From the NCBI GenBank assembly GCA_000149265.1, contig CH003124.1, positions 58,846-122,845 on the forward strand: DNA of 64,000 nucleotides, in the 5' to 3' direction. The notes beneath the pieces are model-generated. The model saw nothing but the letters and a program-made list of their open reading frames with translations, did not search any database and was not told the DNA's origin. Positions 44,401 to 53,000 of this stretch are shown piece by piece. Position 1 is the first letter of the stretch. Each line of letters begins with the position of its first letter. Source of the DNA: Ciona savignyi. Its lineage: Eukaryota; Chordata; Ascidiacea; Phlebobranchia; Cionidae. The translations under genes were made by a program, and so were the position numbers.

Positions 44401-45649
44401 GTAATTTCAGGTTGTATTTTCGGTCAGACAACTCGTAGCACAAGTGGCGAGAGCTCAACAAGACACAACACAAACCGGTCAAATTACGACTCGGATTTTA
44501 GTTCTGCATCCGAAGAAGATTTCGAATACCTTTCAGAAGACGATATGTACCACGTATTCCTATTGGACAACCTCGATCAGATTTTAGCCAATCAGTATCG
44601 GAGTAAACCTACAGGTTTGAACCACGCGCGAAACAGCGACGCATAGCGGATTTTTTAATGTCAACCCAAACTTTTCACATCATTTATTTCGTCCCCAAAT
44701 TTTTTACCGGGCTAGAATTCGAACCCATAATGGGCTTGTCGCCAAGACCGTTTTTACATCGAAATCTGTGTATTTATCGGTCGCAGTAATCCTTCTACCT
44801 TTCGTACACAATTCTGTAAACATTCTTTTCTTTATTTTACCGGGCTAAGATTCGATCCCATGAAGTACCCGTCAAGACCTTTTTTAATAGGTGTCGGTAT
44901 ATTCATCGGTCGCGTTAACCATTCGGTTACACGACTAAACTTTCCCTGTCATTTATTTTGTTTCAGTTCCATCAAATCATGCTGCATGACTCAGCCCTAT
45001 CCAATCATTGTACGTCCGTCTTTTCAGTTTCTTTGATTTTTGATACCGATCCAAGTTTCGAACTTATGATGGGCTCGTCAATGAGACCGTTTTTATTTAA
45101 AATAAAAATCGGTGCTTGAATCGGCGTTAACCATTCGGCCATACGATTTTACCGGTTTGATAAGTTTAACTTCCCATGTATGGGTGCTGGGCAATAATAA
45201 AGGGAGGGAAAGAGGGAAGGAGGGAAACTGCACGCTAAAACTTTGGATAACAATTTGAACTCTGCCCCAAATACTAATCTAATTTTATACCTAGCCATAA
45301 CTCCAACCCCAGCCCTAACCTTTAAGCACAAATGTTTATTTTATCAAGCAGTTTCCCTCCTTTCCTTTTTTCCACTTTTATTCCCGGTTATACGGTCCAT
45401 ATATCTAGTGCGCCAGGTTGTCACCATGCGGTCTTTCCACAGTCACTCGACGAGCCGGAAGAGGGCGCAAGCACAACTCTAAACGAAACAAACCAGTCTG
45501 GTAGAGCAGGACCATCAAATCAATCTGACGCCACGTTTCAATCAATGACAGACGCATACCATGTATGTCAACACACATCGCTATGGAACATTATACAGGA
45601 CACGAAAAGGATTCAGGACATTCTCGACGAAACTCTTGTCGAATTTTAA
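38440..45649 (+). CDS. Unidentified 564-residue protein, ten exons
   Basis: Exons: 38440-38691, 39001-39065, 39964-40030, 40362-40538, 41354-41552, 42650-42888, 43319-43430, 43874-44037, 44428-44614, 45417-45649. Each has AG/GT borders and the phases match at all nine junctions (1695 nt including TAA), strong evidence for a real gene. Residues 1-187 are Ser/Thr/Pro-rich and look disordered (RSGSATASPRSRAPPSD). Residues 188-400 look folded and beta-rich (SDHVYYKLFLDPDGRNATLM; LIGDSPVGGKADGVAQLFVF; GQLNVTIRFAHSYGWDV). The rest is acidic and Ser-rich, with two similar helical segments, EDDMYHVFLLDNLDQIL and TDAYHVCQHTSLWNIIQD. No signal peptide or membrane segment is seen. I do not recognise the family. 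The acceptors at 44427 and 45416 were chosen by phase; the one at 44427 is 17 bases past another CAG. A CRE/ETS promoter-like site lies upstream. Confidence 0.8.
38720..38958 (-). mobile_element. SINE-A, truncated at the head
   Basis: Tail starts 29 bases after the exon 1 donor. Core CACCGTCAGGTTACCGGAGC and GACACAACCGACTAGCCACT are present. It lies in intron 1 of the unidentified gene. Confidence 0.85.
39070..39290 (+). repeat. G-rich ~30-bp tandem repeat in intron 2 of the unidentified gene
   Basis: Repeated GGGTAATRTGGGTAGGGTGG and GGGGTACTAACATGTTA motifs, five to six diverged copies, starting at the donor of exon 2. The first copy includes the exon edge (AAGGTACATGGAGGGTGGGG; compare TAGGTACATGGGGGGTTGGT at 39269). 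Confidence 0.75.
39790..39900 (-). mobile_element. SINE-A head-half fragment
   Basis: GTTGAGTGCCTTAACCAAGC to ACCGAGAGCTAATCGTTCAG. It lies just before exon 3 of the unidentified gene. A tail piece in + orientation is at 40138-40200. Confidence 0.65.
40225..40335 (+). mobile_element. SINE-B, diverged
   Basis: Head CAGGTCGTGTGACCGAATGA and ACACGACCGATGCATAAAC. The B-box is decayed and the A-rich tail is present. It lies just before exon 4 of the unidentified gene. Confidence 0.7.
40601..40716 (+). mobile_element. SINE-B
   Basis: TACGGTCGTGTGGCCAAATG head, GTCCTGGTGACGAGCCTATC centre, ATAGGCTCGAAACTTGGCTC B-box and A tail. Confidence 0.82.
40785..40972 (-). mobile_element. SINE-A, degraded
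   Basis: ATGGGCAATCGTCAGATTCC, AGAACCCATTAATCCATTGG, TAGCTAGCAAGTAGATTCGA. Parts of tail and head are missing. Confidence 0.72.
40990..41348 (-). mobile_element. Three SINE-B copies in tandem, reverse orientation
   Basis: Copies at about 40990-41100, 41100-41210 and 41225-41348, each with reverse B-box (TTTGAACCC or similar) and head (GCGTTAACCATTTGACCACA, CTTAACCATTCGGCCACACG). The last one ends five bases before the exon 5 start at 41354, supplying the sequence before the acceptor. Confidence 0.8.
41354..41552 (+). CDS. Exon 5 of the unidentified gene (start of the folded region)
   Basis: It encodes EILDRRKLVSETDITGNCRP, then HVYYKLFLDPDG..LMVLKCEITYVDVFTDEEHSLYKCRF, alternating hydrophobics suggesting beta strands. 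Its acceptor (CCAACGCAG) lies only a few bases after a reverse-oriented SINE-B, so the upstream intron end is made of SINE sequence. Confidence 0.82.
41592..41758 (+). mobile_element. SINE-A with central deletion
   Basis: Head (AGTCGTTAAGTGTGTCACCT), then GGATTATATGGGTTCTACTA joined directly to the tail AATTCACGGGAATAATTATG. The core between them is deleted. Confidence 0.78.
42250..42600 (-). mobile_element. SINE-A full copy plus a central fragment
   Basis: A copy at 42250-42513 ending ACCGTCAGACTAACCGGCCG, followed at once by a second central piece (TAGCAGTGTGTTGTATATGA to CAGGCAATGTCCGTTGTAGA). Exon 6 of the unidentified gene starts 50 bases later. Confidence 0.82.
42650..42888 (+). CDS. 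Exon 6 of the unidentified gene
   Basis: The longest well-ordered exon: NPFLIGDSPVGGKADGVAQL, FVFDLMKAKWEEKIPRSQAI, then a beta-rich segment and HQCSETLLKLVQLEK to the donor GTAGGA. The acceptor CATGCAG directly follows SINE-A derived sequence (42514-42600). Confidence 0.82.
43082..43225 (-). mobile_element. SINE-A tail half
   Basis: GGATATTTATGTTTTATCCC through GAGTTACCGGAGCTATTGCA to TACACGTTCC, then unrelated DNA. Confidence 0.8.
44695..45150 (-). mobile_element. Three SINE-B copies, reverse orientation, in last intron
   Basis: Copies at about 44695-44815, 44838-44936 and 45045-45150, each with a reverse B-box (ATTCGAACCCATAATGGGCT; GATTCGATCCCATGAAG; TTTCGAACTTATGATGGGCT) and a reverse head (GTTAACCATTCGGCCATACG type). 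Confidence 0.78.
45192..45378. mobile_element. Foldback/MITE-like element, inverted interior
   Basis: Left end GAGGGAAGGAGGGAAACTGC and right end AAGCAGTTTCCCTCCTTTCC. The interior reads CCCTAACC on this strand, opposite to the copies at 7062, 16330 and 17640. It ends about 38 bases before the last exon of the unidentified gene. Confidence 0.8.
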
Positions 45650-46153
45650 AAACTGGATCAGACGTAAAAAAATGTCTTTGTCCAAGTTACACACCGTTAT
45701 ATTATACAATATAATTTCAGAATCCATTACCATAAATTGTAATTTCAATCGAGATATTAATATATTGTTAAGTTTGCTGTAATCACGGGTTTCCTTCGAT
45801 TCCAAAGAGGCACATTTTCACTTCACTTGAAGTTCATTACATCAAGTTGAATAGACTGGCGGTTTGATGTTTACATTGGGGCAACGAGGCCTATTGTGCG
45901 GGGAAAACTTCATTCATCCATCGCAGACTTTGATAACATTTTCCCTTAAGTTGCAAAGACCTGGTTTATCATTTGGTTAATCTGGCACGTAAAAGTAATA
46001 TTATTTTATCATGTAGTTAATGCCGGTATATAAAGTCATTTTTGCTTCAAATTCGGTCACGATTTTTTATAACCTGGCCTTCAAGCACCTATATACTATG
46101 TATTAAATCTTCTTTTTCGCCAAATCTTTCAAAAACATTAAAAGTTGCATCAA

Positions 46154-46159
46154 AATAAA
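46154..46159 (+). terminator. Possible polyA signal of the unidentified gene
   Basis: AATAAA about 500 bases after the TAA stop. The 3' UTR length is unknown and ATTAAA at about 46102 is an alternative, so confidence is low. Confidence 0.3.
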
Positions 46160-46294
46160 AGTTGTAAGAAAAACCAAGAATGCATACAGAGTCTTAATAA
46201 TGAAAGGGGTTGCCCTTGTCCGTATAATCCAGTGGTAAGGCCAAAAATGCAGGGTATATGGATAATAACCGTAATGCTACATTTCCCTTTGAAG

Positions 46295-46420
46295 CAATTT
46301 GGTAGAACCCATTAATCCGTTGGGTTAAGGCAATGTCCGTAACGTACCTTCCCAAAGACACAACCAACTAGCTAGCGACCAGTTTCGCACCTGCAATCTT
46401 TCAACTAAAAAGCGAACAAT
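46295..46420 (-). mobile_element. SINE-A head half
   Basis: GGTAGAACCCATTAATCCGT through CACAACCAACTAGCTAGCGA to GCAATCTTTCAACTAAA. The tail half is missing. It lies between the two convergent genes. Confidence 0.75.
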
Positions 46421-46509
46421 TTTATATAAAAATGGTCTTAGTACAAGGAAAATGGGTTTGAAACTTACACCGTTATAAAAGCAACACCAGCAGGTTAAGT
46501 GTACCGAAC

Positions 46510-46515
46510 TTTATT
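46510..46515 (-). terminator. Possible polyA signal of the GRB-family gene
   Basis: AATAAA on the minus strand, within GCGAATAAAGTTCGG, about 360 bases past the stop codon. This is the nearest canonical signal I noticed. It faces the 3' end of the unidentified gene. Confidence 0.35.
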
Positions 46516-46870
46516 CGCTGGAAAACGACCTATTTCATCTATTAACACGATTCAAAGGGAAAACAGAAAAGGCGAAATAAAAATAAAGTTGACAAAGGGG
46601 GTCCACTCGAAAATACGAAGTTAAACACTGCTAAACAGTGGATTCAATGCAATAAATAAGGCAGTAGAGTGTTACGTCGTCCACGGAAAGTCGATAAAAG
46701 ACGGAAGATGTAACATTGTAGGCGGACGTGTTAAAATGGATTGCCACAATGGTAATTCAACTACTGGGTTTAAAACAAAGACGACGCGCTTGAAAAGCGA
46801 AATAAAAATACAAAACCTAGCACGTGACGCGAACGATCCATATAAAAGCGATCCAAGTATCGGTTACACC

Positions 46871-47020
46871 TCATGACAATTGGCTTCCCGGGCATTCGTA
46901 CAAAAGTAAGCAAGGTAATGATCCTCGGTTCAAACGGTGGAAATCAATTAGTTGGATCATGTCCACGAATCGTGTCTCTCCGTTGTCAGCTGTGTAGAAG
47001 CTTTGTCCACATCGTTTGAT
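46871..47020 (-). CDS. Terminal exon: C-terminal half of the SH2 domain
   Basis: Fifty codons with stop. It encodes IKRCGQSFYTADNGETRFVD then MIQLIDFHRLNRGSLPCLLL, matching the end of GRB7/10/14 SH2 domains (TRF.DLIQLV.FYQLN.G.LPC.L). A short tail, YECPGSQLS, follows. The acceptor is TTATCCACAG. Confidence 0.92.
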   Translation of the reverse strand: MKRCGQSFYTADNGETRFVDMIQLIDFHRLNRGSLPCLLLYECPGSQLS

Positions 47021-50000
47021 CTGTGGATAACATGGCGTTGTTAGATGTACAATCACGGTCCAAGTGATGGGCACATCCTGGGTTCGAAACTTGGCTCGGC
47101 AAATAAAATGTGAATTTTTTTATTATCGTTAATTGGAAAACGCAGAGGTATCAACACAAGGGTAATTATTAGATTACCTCGCGCCCACCGCTATTTTGAA
47201 GTGCGCCTGCATGTTCGCGCTTTATGCGCACATTAAAACAGCTGCACACGTGTTATTAAACAAAACTGCAAACGATTATACCGGTAATCTGTGTGTACTT
47301 TTGCAGTTTAAATTATTTTCGCCTTTTTAAAAACAATATTTAAAGGATTAAACAAATAAAAACTACAAAAAAACGCCAACTATAGTTAGTTATAATCCAT
47401 ATGAAAATAAAATTAAACAATTCACGAAAATATACGGACGCGAACACCCAACCCTTAGACAGATATTGTTTGGATTATATAAGGAATATACCAAAGTTGA
47501 TATGCAGCAATAATTACCTGCGTGATTGGGATATGACGACACTTCTGATTATGACAAACAGTTATCACAATTCCACCCGGTATTGTACGACTGTCACGTA
47601 CTAAGAAGAGTCTGAAACATGGAAAAGCGAATTGTTAAAATTATAAGGTTGGTTAATTACCTCAACTAAATCCGTCAATATACAAGTGTATTCTGTATAG
47701 GCAACGCATTATTATAGCGTGGTTGATTGGGACAACGGAATTGAGCAATATTTTGTTTCTTTTATTAGTATAGTTGAAGAAACAAGCTGAATCTTGATTC
47801 TATTAATTATCCCCCGTTTAATGCTTAATAAAGGACGTTTTAAGCTGACAGTTTGCTCAGCGTTCCCAGCGAGCCCGGCGTGCACAGCCTGTCCGGCGTG
47901 CCTGGCCTGTCCGGCGTGCCCGACGTACCCGACGCTCGATGCTCCCAGCATTCCCCCCCCCCATACGACACGCAGCATGCATAGAACCCAACTCACCCAT
48001 CAATGTTCCCATTCCTCTGCACTTCATCGTTAGCTTGCTCCCGTGTTATCTTCCCATAGAACCAGGGTTGGGTTTGGTGGATGGCTGTGGTGGAAGTGGT
48101 TAACACGATATCAGCTACAGCAACATCGGGTAACGTAAAATGTGTGACGTGATATGTGTGACGTATTATGTGTGACGTATTATGTGTGACGTATTATGTG
48201 TGACGTATTATGTGTGACGTGTGACGGCGAAAGGAGGTTAATAGTGCTAAAAGGTTATCCCAGCGACGGAAAATACTACAATAGTGCTTTAGACAATACT
48301 TACCTTCATAGTCGTGATAGGAATGTCCATTTCAGAATCAAGATTTAAATCCGAGGCAGAAATGATTCAAATTATTTTTGAATTCAATTAATTAAAAATG
48401 ACTGATTCTAAAATAATTATTTTCCTGTTAATATGGATACACACGTTGTTGTGGAAATGCGTTAATTTCTATCCCTGCAGTAATATGTTCAGAATACCAG
48501 TTATTTTGTGCCCTGTAATCAACTGTAATATATGCCCGCATGTGTGTAATAATCATTTACTTTGGTATGTAACATTCTTTGCGTGCATTTCGTGCTATAA
48601 GACCCCACGTGTTTCGCTTAAATTTCATTCACTACCAAGAACCTCCAATACAAGAATACAACACACGTAACACCAACCTCGAGCAAAGAAGGCAACTTGC
48701 TTGGTCGGCGCTGAGCTTCCTACAAGAGTTCGGTCGTTGGCTGCAATGCAAGCGGTTGTGAGGATAAATGAGGGTAACACCTGTCAGGATCTCCTCTAAT
48801 ATATTAAAGAACAATAACATAATTGTTTAGTCCAGCAGACAAGAAGCAATGCAAGGGATTGTGAGGATAAATGGGGATAGGGGTTGTTGCGTGTGGGGAT
48901 TGGAAGGAGAGTATAACAGTCGTTAGAATGTTTAGTTTATTTTTTGCTCCTCTATTATATTAAAGAACAATAACATAATTATTTAGTCAAATAGACAAGA
49001 TAAAACAGCAAAATTACAGTAGTTAAAACACGTCGGTAAATACCCACGGTATAACGAAGGGAAAAATGACGTTTAACCTTAAATTAAGCTTTATTTTTAA
49101 ATAATAAAAAAATCTCAGACTTCATGTGTCAGGATTTTGAGTGACAACCGTATTTGTGGGGTCAGTTTGCATTGAAAAGATGGAGAATAATTGTTAAACG
49201 CCCAAGTATAGGATAGGATATTCATCTTTATCCCCGTGGATGGGAAAACCAAGGGGGTTAACACACGGACAATCGTCAGATCACCTCGCGCCCACCGTCG
49301 GGTTACCGGAGCTATTGCAGTGTGATGTATATGATTCACATGTTCCTTCAATTTGGTAGAAACCCAATAATCTGCTGGGTTCAGGCAATGTCCTTAAAGT
49401 GCCTTGCCCAAGAACACAACCGACTAGCTAGCGACCAGTTTCCCATCTGCAACCTTTCGATTGAAAGGCGCCGCACTTAACCGGCCGGACTTTATAGTAT
49501 AACCCCCTACCCACTCATACCCACCTTGCCCAGTATAACCCCCCCCCCCAAAAGGACTCCCACCAACCTTGCCCAGTAAGCGTCCGGTTAATCAATCTTC
49601 GTCGCCACGACGATTGCTGCTCGAGCTCGAGCATAGCGACCTCCTTTGGATCTTGGATCACCCGACCCGTTTCCCCCCGGAAGTCCATTGGCGCGAAGTC
49701 GTGTCTCTATTATTACGTCATAATGATTACAGCGCGTCGGCAAACATGGATCTATTACACGATCTGATTTTTAAAGCATAGATCACATATAAAGTGCTTC
49801 TAGATTAAAATATCACCACGATTTTCTTGTATATATTTCCATGTGTTATGCTGTTGTATATAGCGGTAAAATGAGTTTTACATTTTAAACGTCCCAATCA
49901 TACACACGGGCAATCATCAGATTACCTTGAGATTAAGTATTGATGAGTAAATTAATGTCTCAATGATACAAGTACTAATATCACACGGGCAATCGTCAGA

Positions 50001-53000
50001 TTACGCAAGCATTAATGACCAAACAGTTTGAACTAAACCAGCAAAATATACTGGTTGTCAAAGGAAAACAAGATCTTCCGGCGAATTCAAACAATGTACA
50101 ACCAACAAACATAACACACAGGCAATCGTCAGATCACCTCGCGCCCATCGTCGGGTTACCATAGCTATTGCAGTGTGTTGTGTATGACTCACACGTTTAT
50201 TCAATTAGATAGAACCCATTAATCCGCTGGGTTCAGGCAATGTCTGTTAAGTGCCTTGCCCAAGGACACAACCGACTAGCTATCGACCAGTTTCTCACCT
50301 ACAACCTTTTGATTGAAAGGCGACGCACTTAACCGCTAGACTAACCGACCGGATTAGTTGTCAACCATTGAAACGTTACGCGCCGTTTGTCGGTATATTG
50401 CAGACGGCCTAATCAACGGTTACAACACGGGGAAATCGAATTGAGCTTCTTACGTTGATTGATCTGTCGCTTGAGCTTCTAACCAGGTTGGTTTGACCGA
50501 GTCTCCTTGCGCTCAAGTACGACTCGTAGAACCTGCTTCCGTTCTATAAATGGTGGACGAATGGTTATATACTTAAATATAAAAATATATAACAACTTTT
50601 TTCGATTTATTTGGAGAAGAATTATCAAAAATTCCTGAGCGAACATAATACATGTTGCAAAATAATGGTGGTGTGAGGTTGGACAAATTCCTTTTGAAAC
50701 ATTGACGAATGTAGGTTAATACTGAAAGGCGAAAATATATAACAAAGTAAATAAAATACAATGAAAAATCCCTATAATCACATCACCATAAGTTAATTTA
50801 AATATTTCCGTTTTTTCTTACTGCCCAAGCGGATATATTTTCGTATTTTTAGTAATTCCATATTTTATAAAGAATATTTTTTAGGATTCCTTTATTTTAG
50901 GGTCCGCGTATTTTAGGGTTTCCCAGGACAATAGAGGTATAGCAGCGGTGACCAGTCAACTGAACCACTTACACCTGAACCCCTTACAACTGAGCCCCTA
51001 CAACTGAACCCCTTTAAACAGAACCCTTTTAACTGAAAAGGGGGTTCAGTTGTAAAGAGGTTTAATTGAAATGGGTTCAGTTGTAAAGGGGTTCAGTTAA
51101 AAGGACTTCAGTTGTAAGGGGCTTAATTCTAGGGGTTCAGTTGTAAATGGTTTAGTTGTAATGGTTCAGTTGTCATGGAACCATAGCAGCAGGTAAAAAT
51201 ACTATACAACCACATATCGACCACAATGTGGTTATTGGCGTACCGCATGAAACGTTGTGTAAACTATGTGGTTTCAAGTATGTAGTATTGGGCAATGTAG
51301 CGGTTTGTATTTAAATATCTTTCAGTGTTGCACACTTTCAGTGTTGCACAATTTAAAGTGTTGCACAATTTAAAGTGTTGCACAATTTAAAGTGTTGCAC
51401 AATTTAAAGTGTTGCACAATTTAAAGTGTTGCACAATTTAAAGTGTTGCACAATTTAAAGTGTTGCACACTTTCAGTGTTGCACAATTTAAAGTTAATAT
51501 TCAGCTACATGTAACTAATGCTGTGACTTGTAAAATTTAAAAATGTTTAAATCGTTTAAGTCTGAAACATATAAAAGCGAAATGTTAAGATTACGTGGTT
51601 GGTTATTTACCTCAACAAAATTCGTTTAAAATACGTTTATATTCTAAATACATGCTACGCATTATTATAGCGTTTAATTTGAACAACAAAGTTAAGAAAA
51701 TATTTATTTTCTTTCAGTGTAATAATTTTAATATAATCATTTCCAGTTTAATTTTTTTGTAAGTATGTTTGGCGGCCACGTCCGGCTATAACCAGTCTAA
51801 TTATTTGATTGAATTATAGATTCGTGTTTTAATGACTGTCGTTTTTCCGGCTTTTTCCCGTTTCTAAATTTTTATAGATGGACCCGTTACGTGTTTTTAT
51901 TGTGGAAACAAAAAAAAAAAAAAACATAAAACCCATATTTCACCGCCATGGCGCTCTTTTTTCCAACCCTTCCTTCAGAGTGGCGCTCTAATAGAGGTTT
52001 TACGGTAAAATGTGTTGCTGAATTCATTATTTTGTTGATCTTTAAAATTAAGGTTGATGCGATATACAGTATAAACGCACAACTAACTATTTAAAAGCTG
52101 AGGTATTTAAGCAAACAAGAGAGCTATTAAAAAGCCAACTTGTCATAGAGATTTTATTTTGAAATAACTAAAACTGGGTCGGCAACCTGCGTTTTTCATC
52201 CTTCTGGTGCGGCTATTATTAACTTTATTGCTAATTTAGTGAGCGCTTAATAAGTTTAATAATTTAATACCCATGCATAAGTGAAACAAACAGAAGAACA
52301 CTTGCATCTTTATCTTACACAGTGTTGTTTTCCTTTTATTGCAAAAATATAATTAGTTTTGCGGCTCCCATTGATTAATTTGTGGAATATCGGTTAAAAT
52401 GGTTTTAAAAGTGCAAAAAGTTGCCGACGCTGCACTAAACAGACTAAAATCGGCATTTCTTGTTAACATCGTAATTATCTGAGTCATCGTAAACCGACCT
52501 CCACGCAAACCACAACCACCGAACCCGATAAAAGGATCAGACGTGCGCGCGTTGTAGCTTAACGTTACCCGGTTGTCTGCGATTTCACCGCGCGTGGCAC
52601 CTAATACAGAAAGTCTATTTCACGGGCCAACACTAAAAGGAGGGAAGGAGGAAAACTTCACACTAAAATGAAGATTACGGCATTAGAGATAGTTTTACAC
52701 ATAAGTTGGATTAGTTCTTGGGTTGAGATTAATATTTAGGGCTGGGTTAAAATTGGTTTCAGTAATTTTAGTAAGCAATTTCCCTCCTTCCCTCATTTAA
52801 GTATTGCCCTCTTTCACCATATGTTGCCGATTAGTCAAAGAAAATATTTCGCTTTCATACTTTGTTAAAATGGCCTTTGCTATTTGCGCACTGAGTATTT
52901 TGCTGGGTAAGCAATTCTGCATATTACACATTTTACTTGAATGCCTTGTCAACTGATTTGCCACGCATTCATGCAGTGCTACGACGCGAATATTAAAATA

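Noticed and set aside
48579-48761. Plus-strand frame ending LEQRRQLAWSALSFLQEFGR
   Set aside because: It is opposite the minus-strand linker exon 48678-48740. At first I joined it to the frame at 49569 as a separate gene, but the minus-strand reading gives a complete SH2 adaptor.
49569-49781. Plus-strand open frame with protein-like sequence (LLLELEHSDLLWILDHPTRF)
   Set aside because: It is the antisense shadow of the BPS exon of the GRB-family gene (minus strand 49568-49706), which matches the family motif MDF.G.TGRVI and keeps phase with its neighbours.
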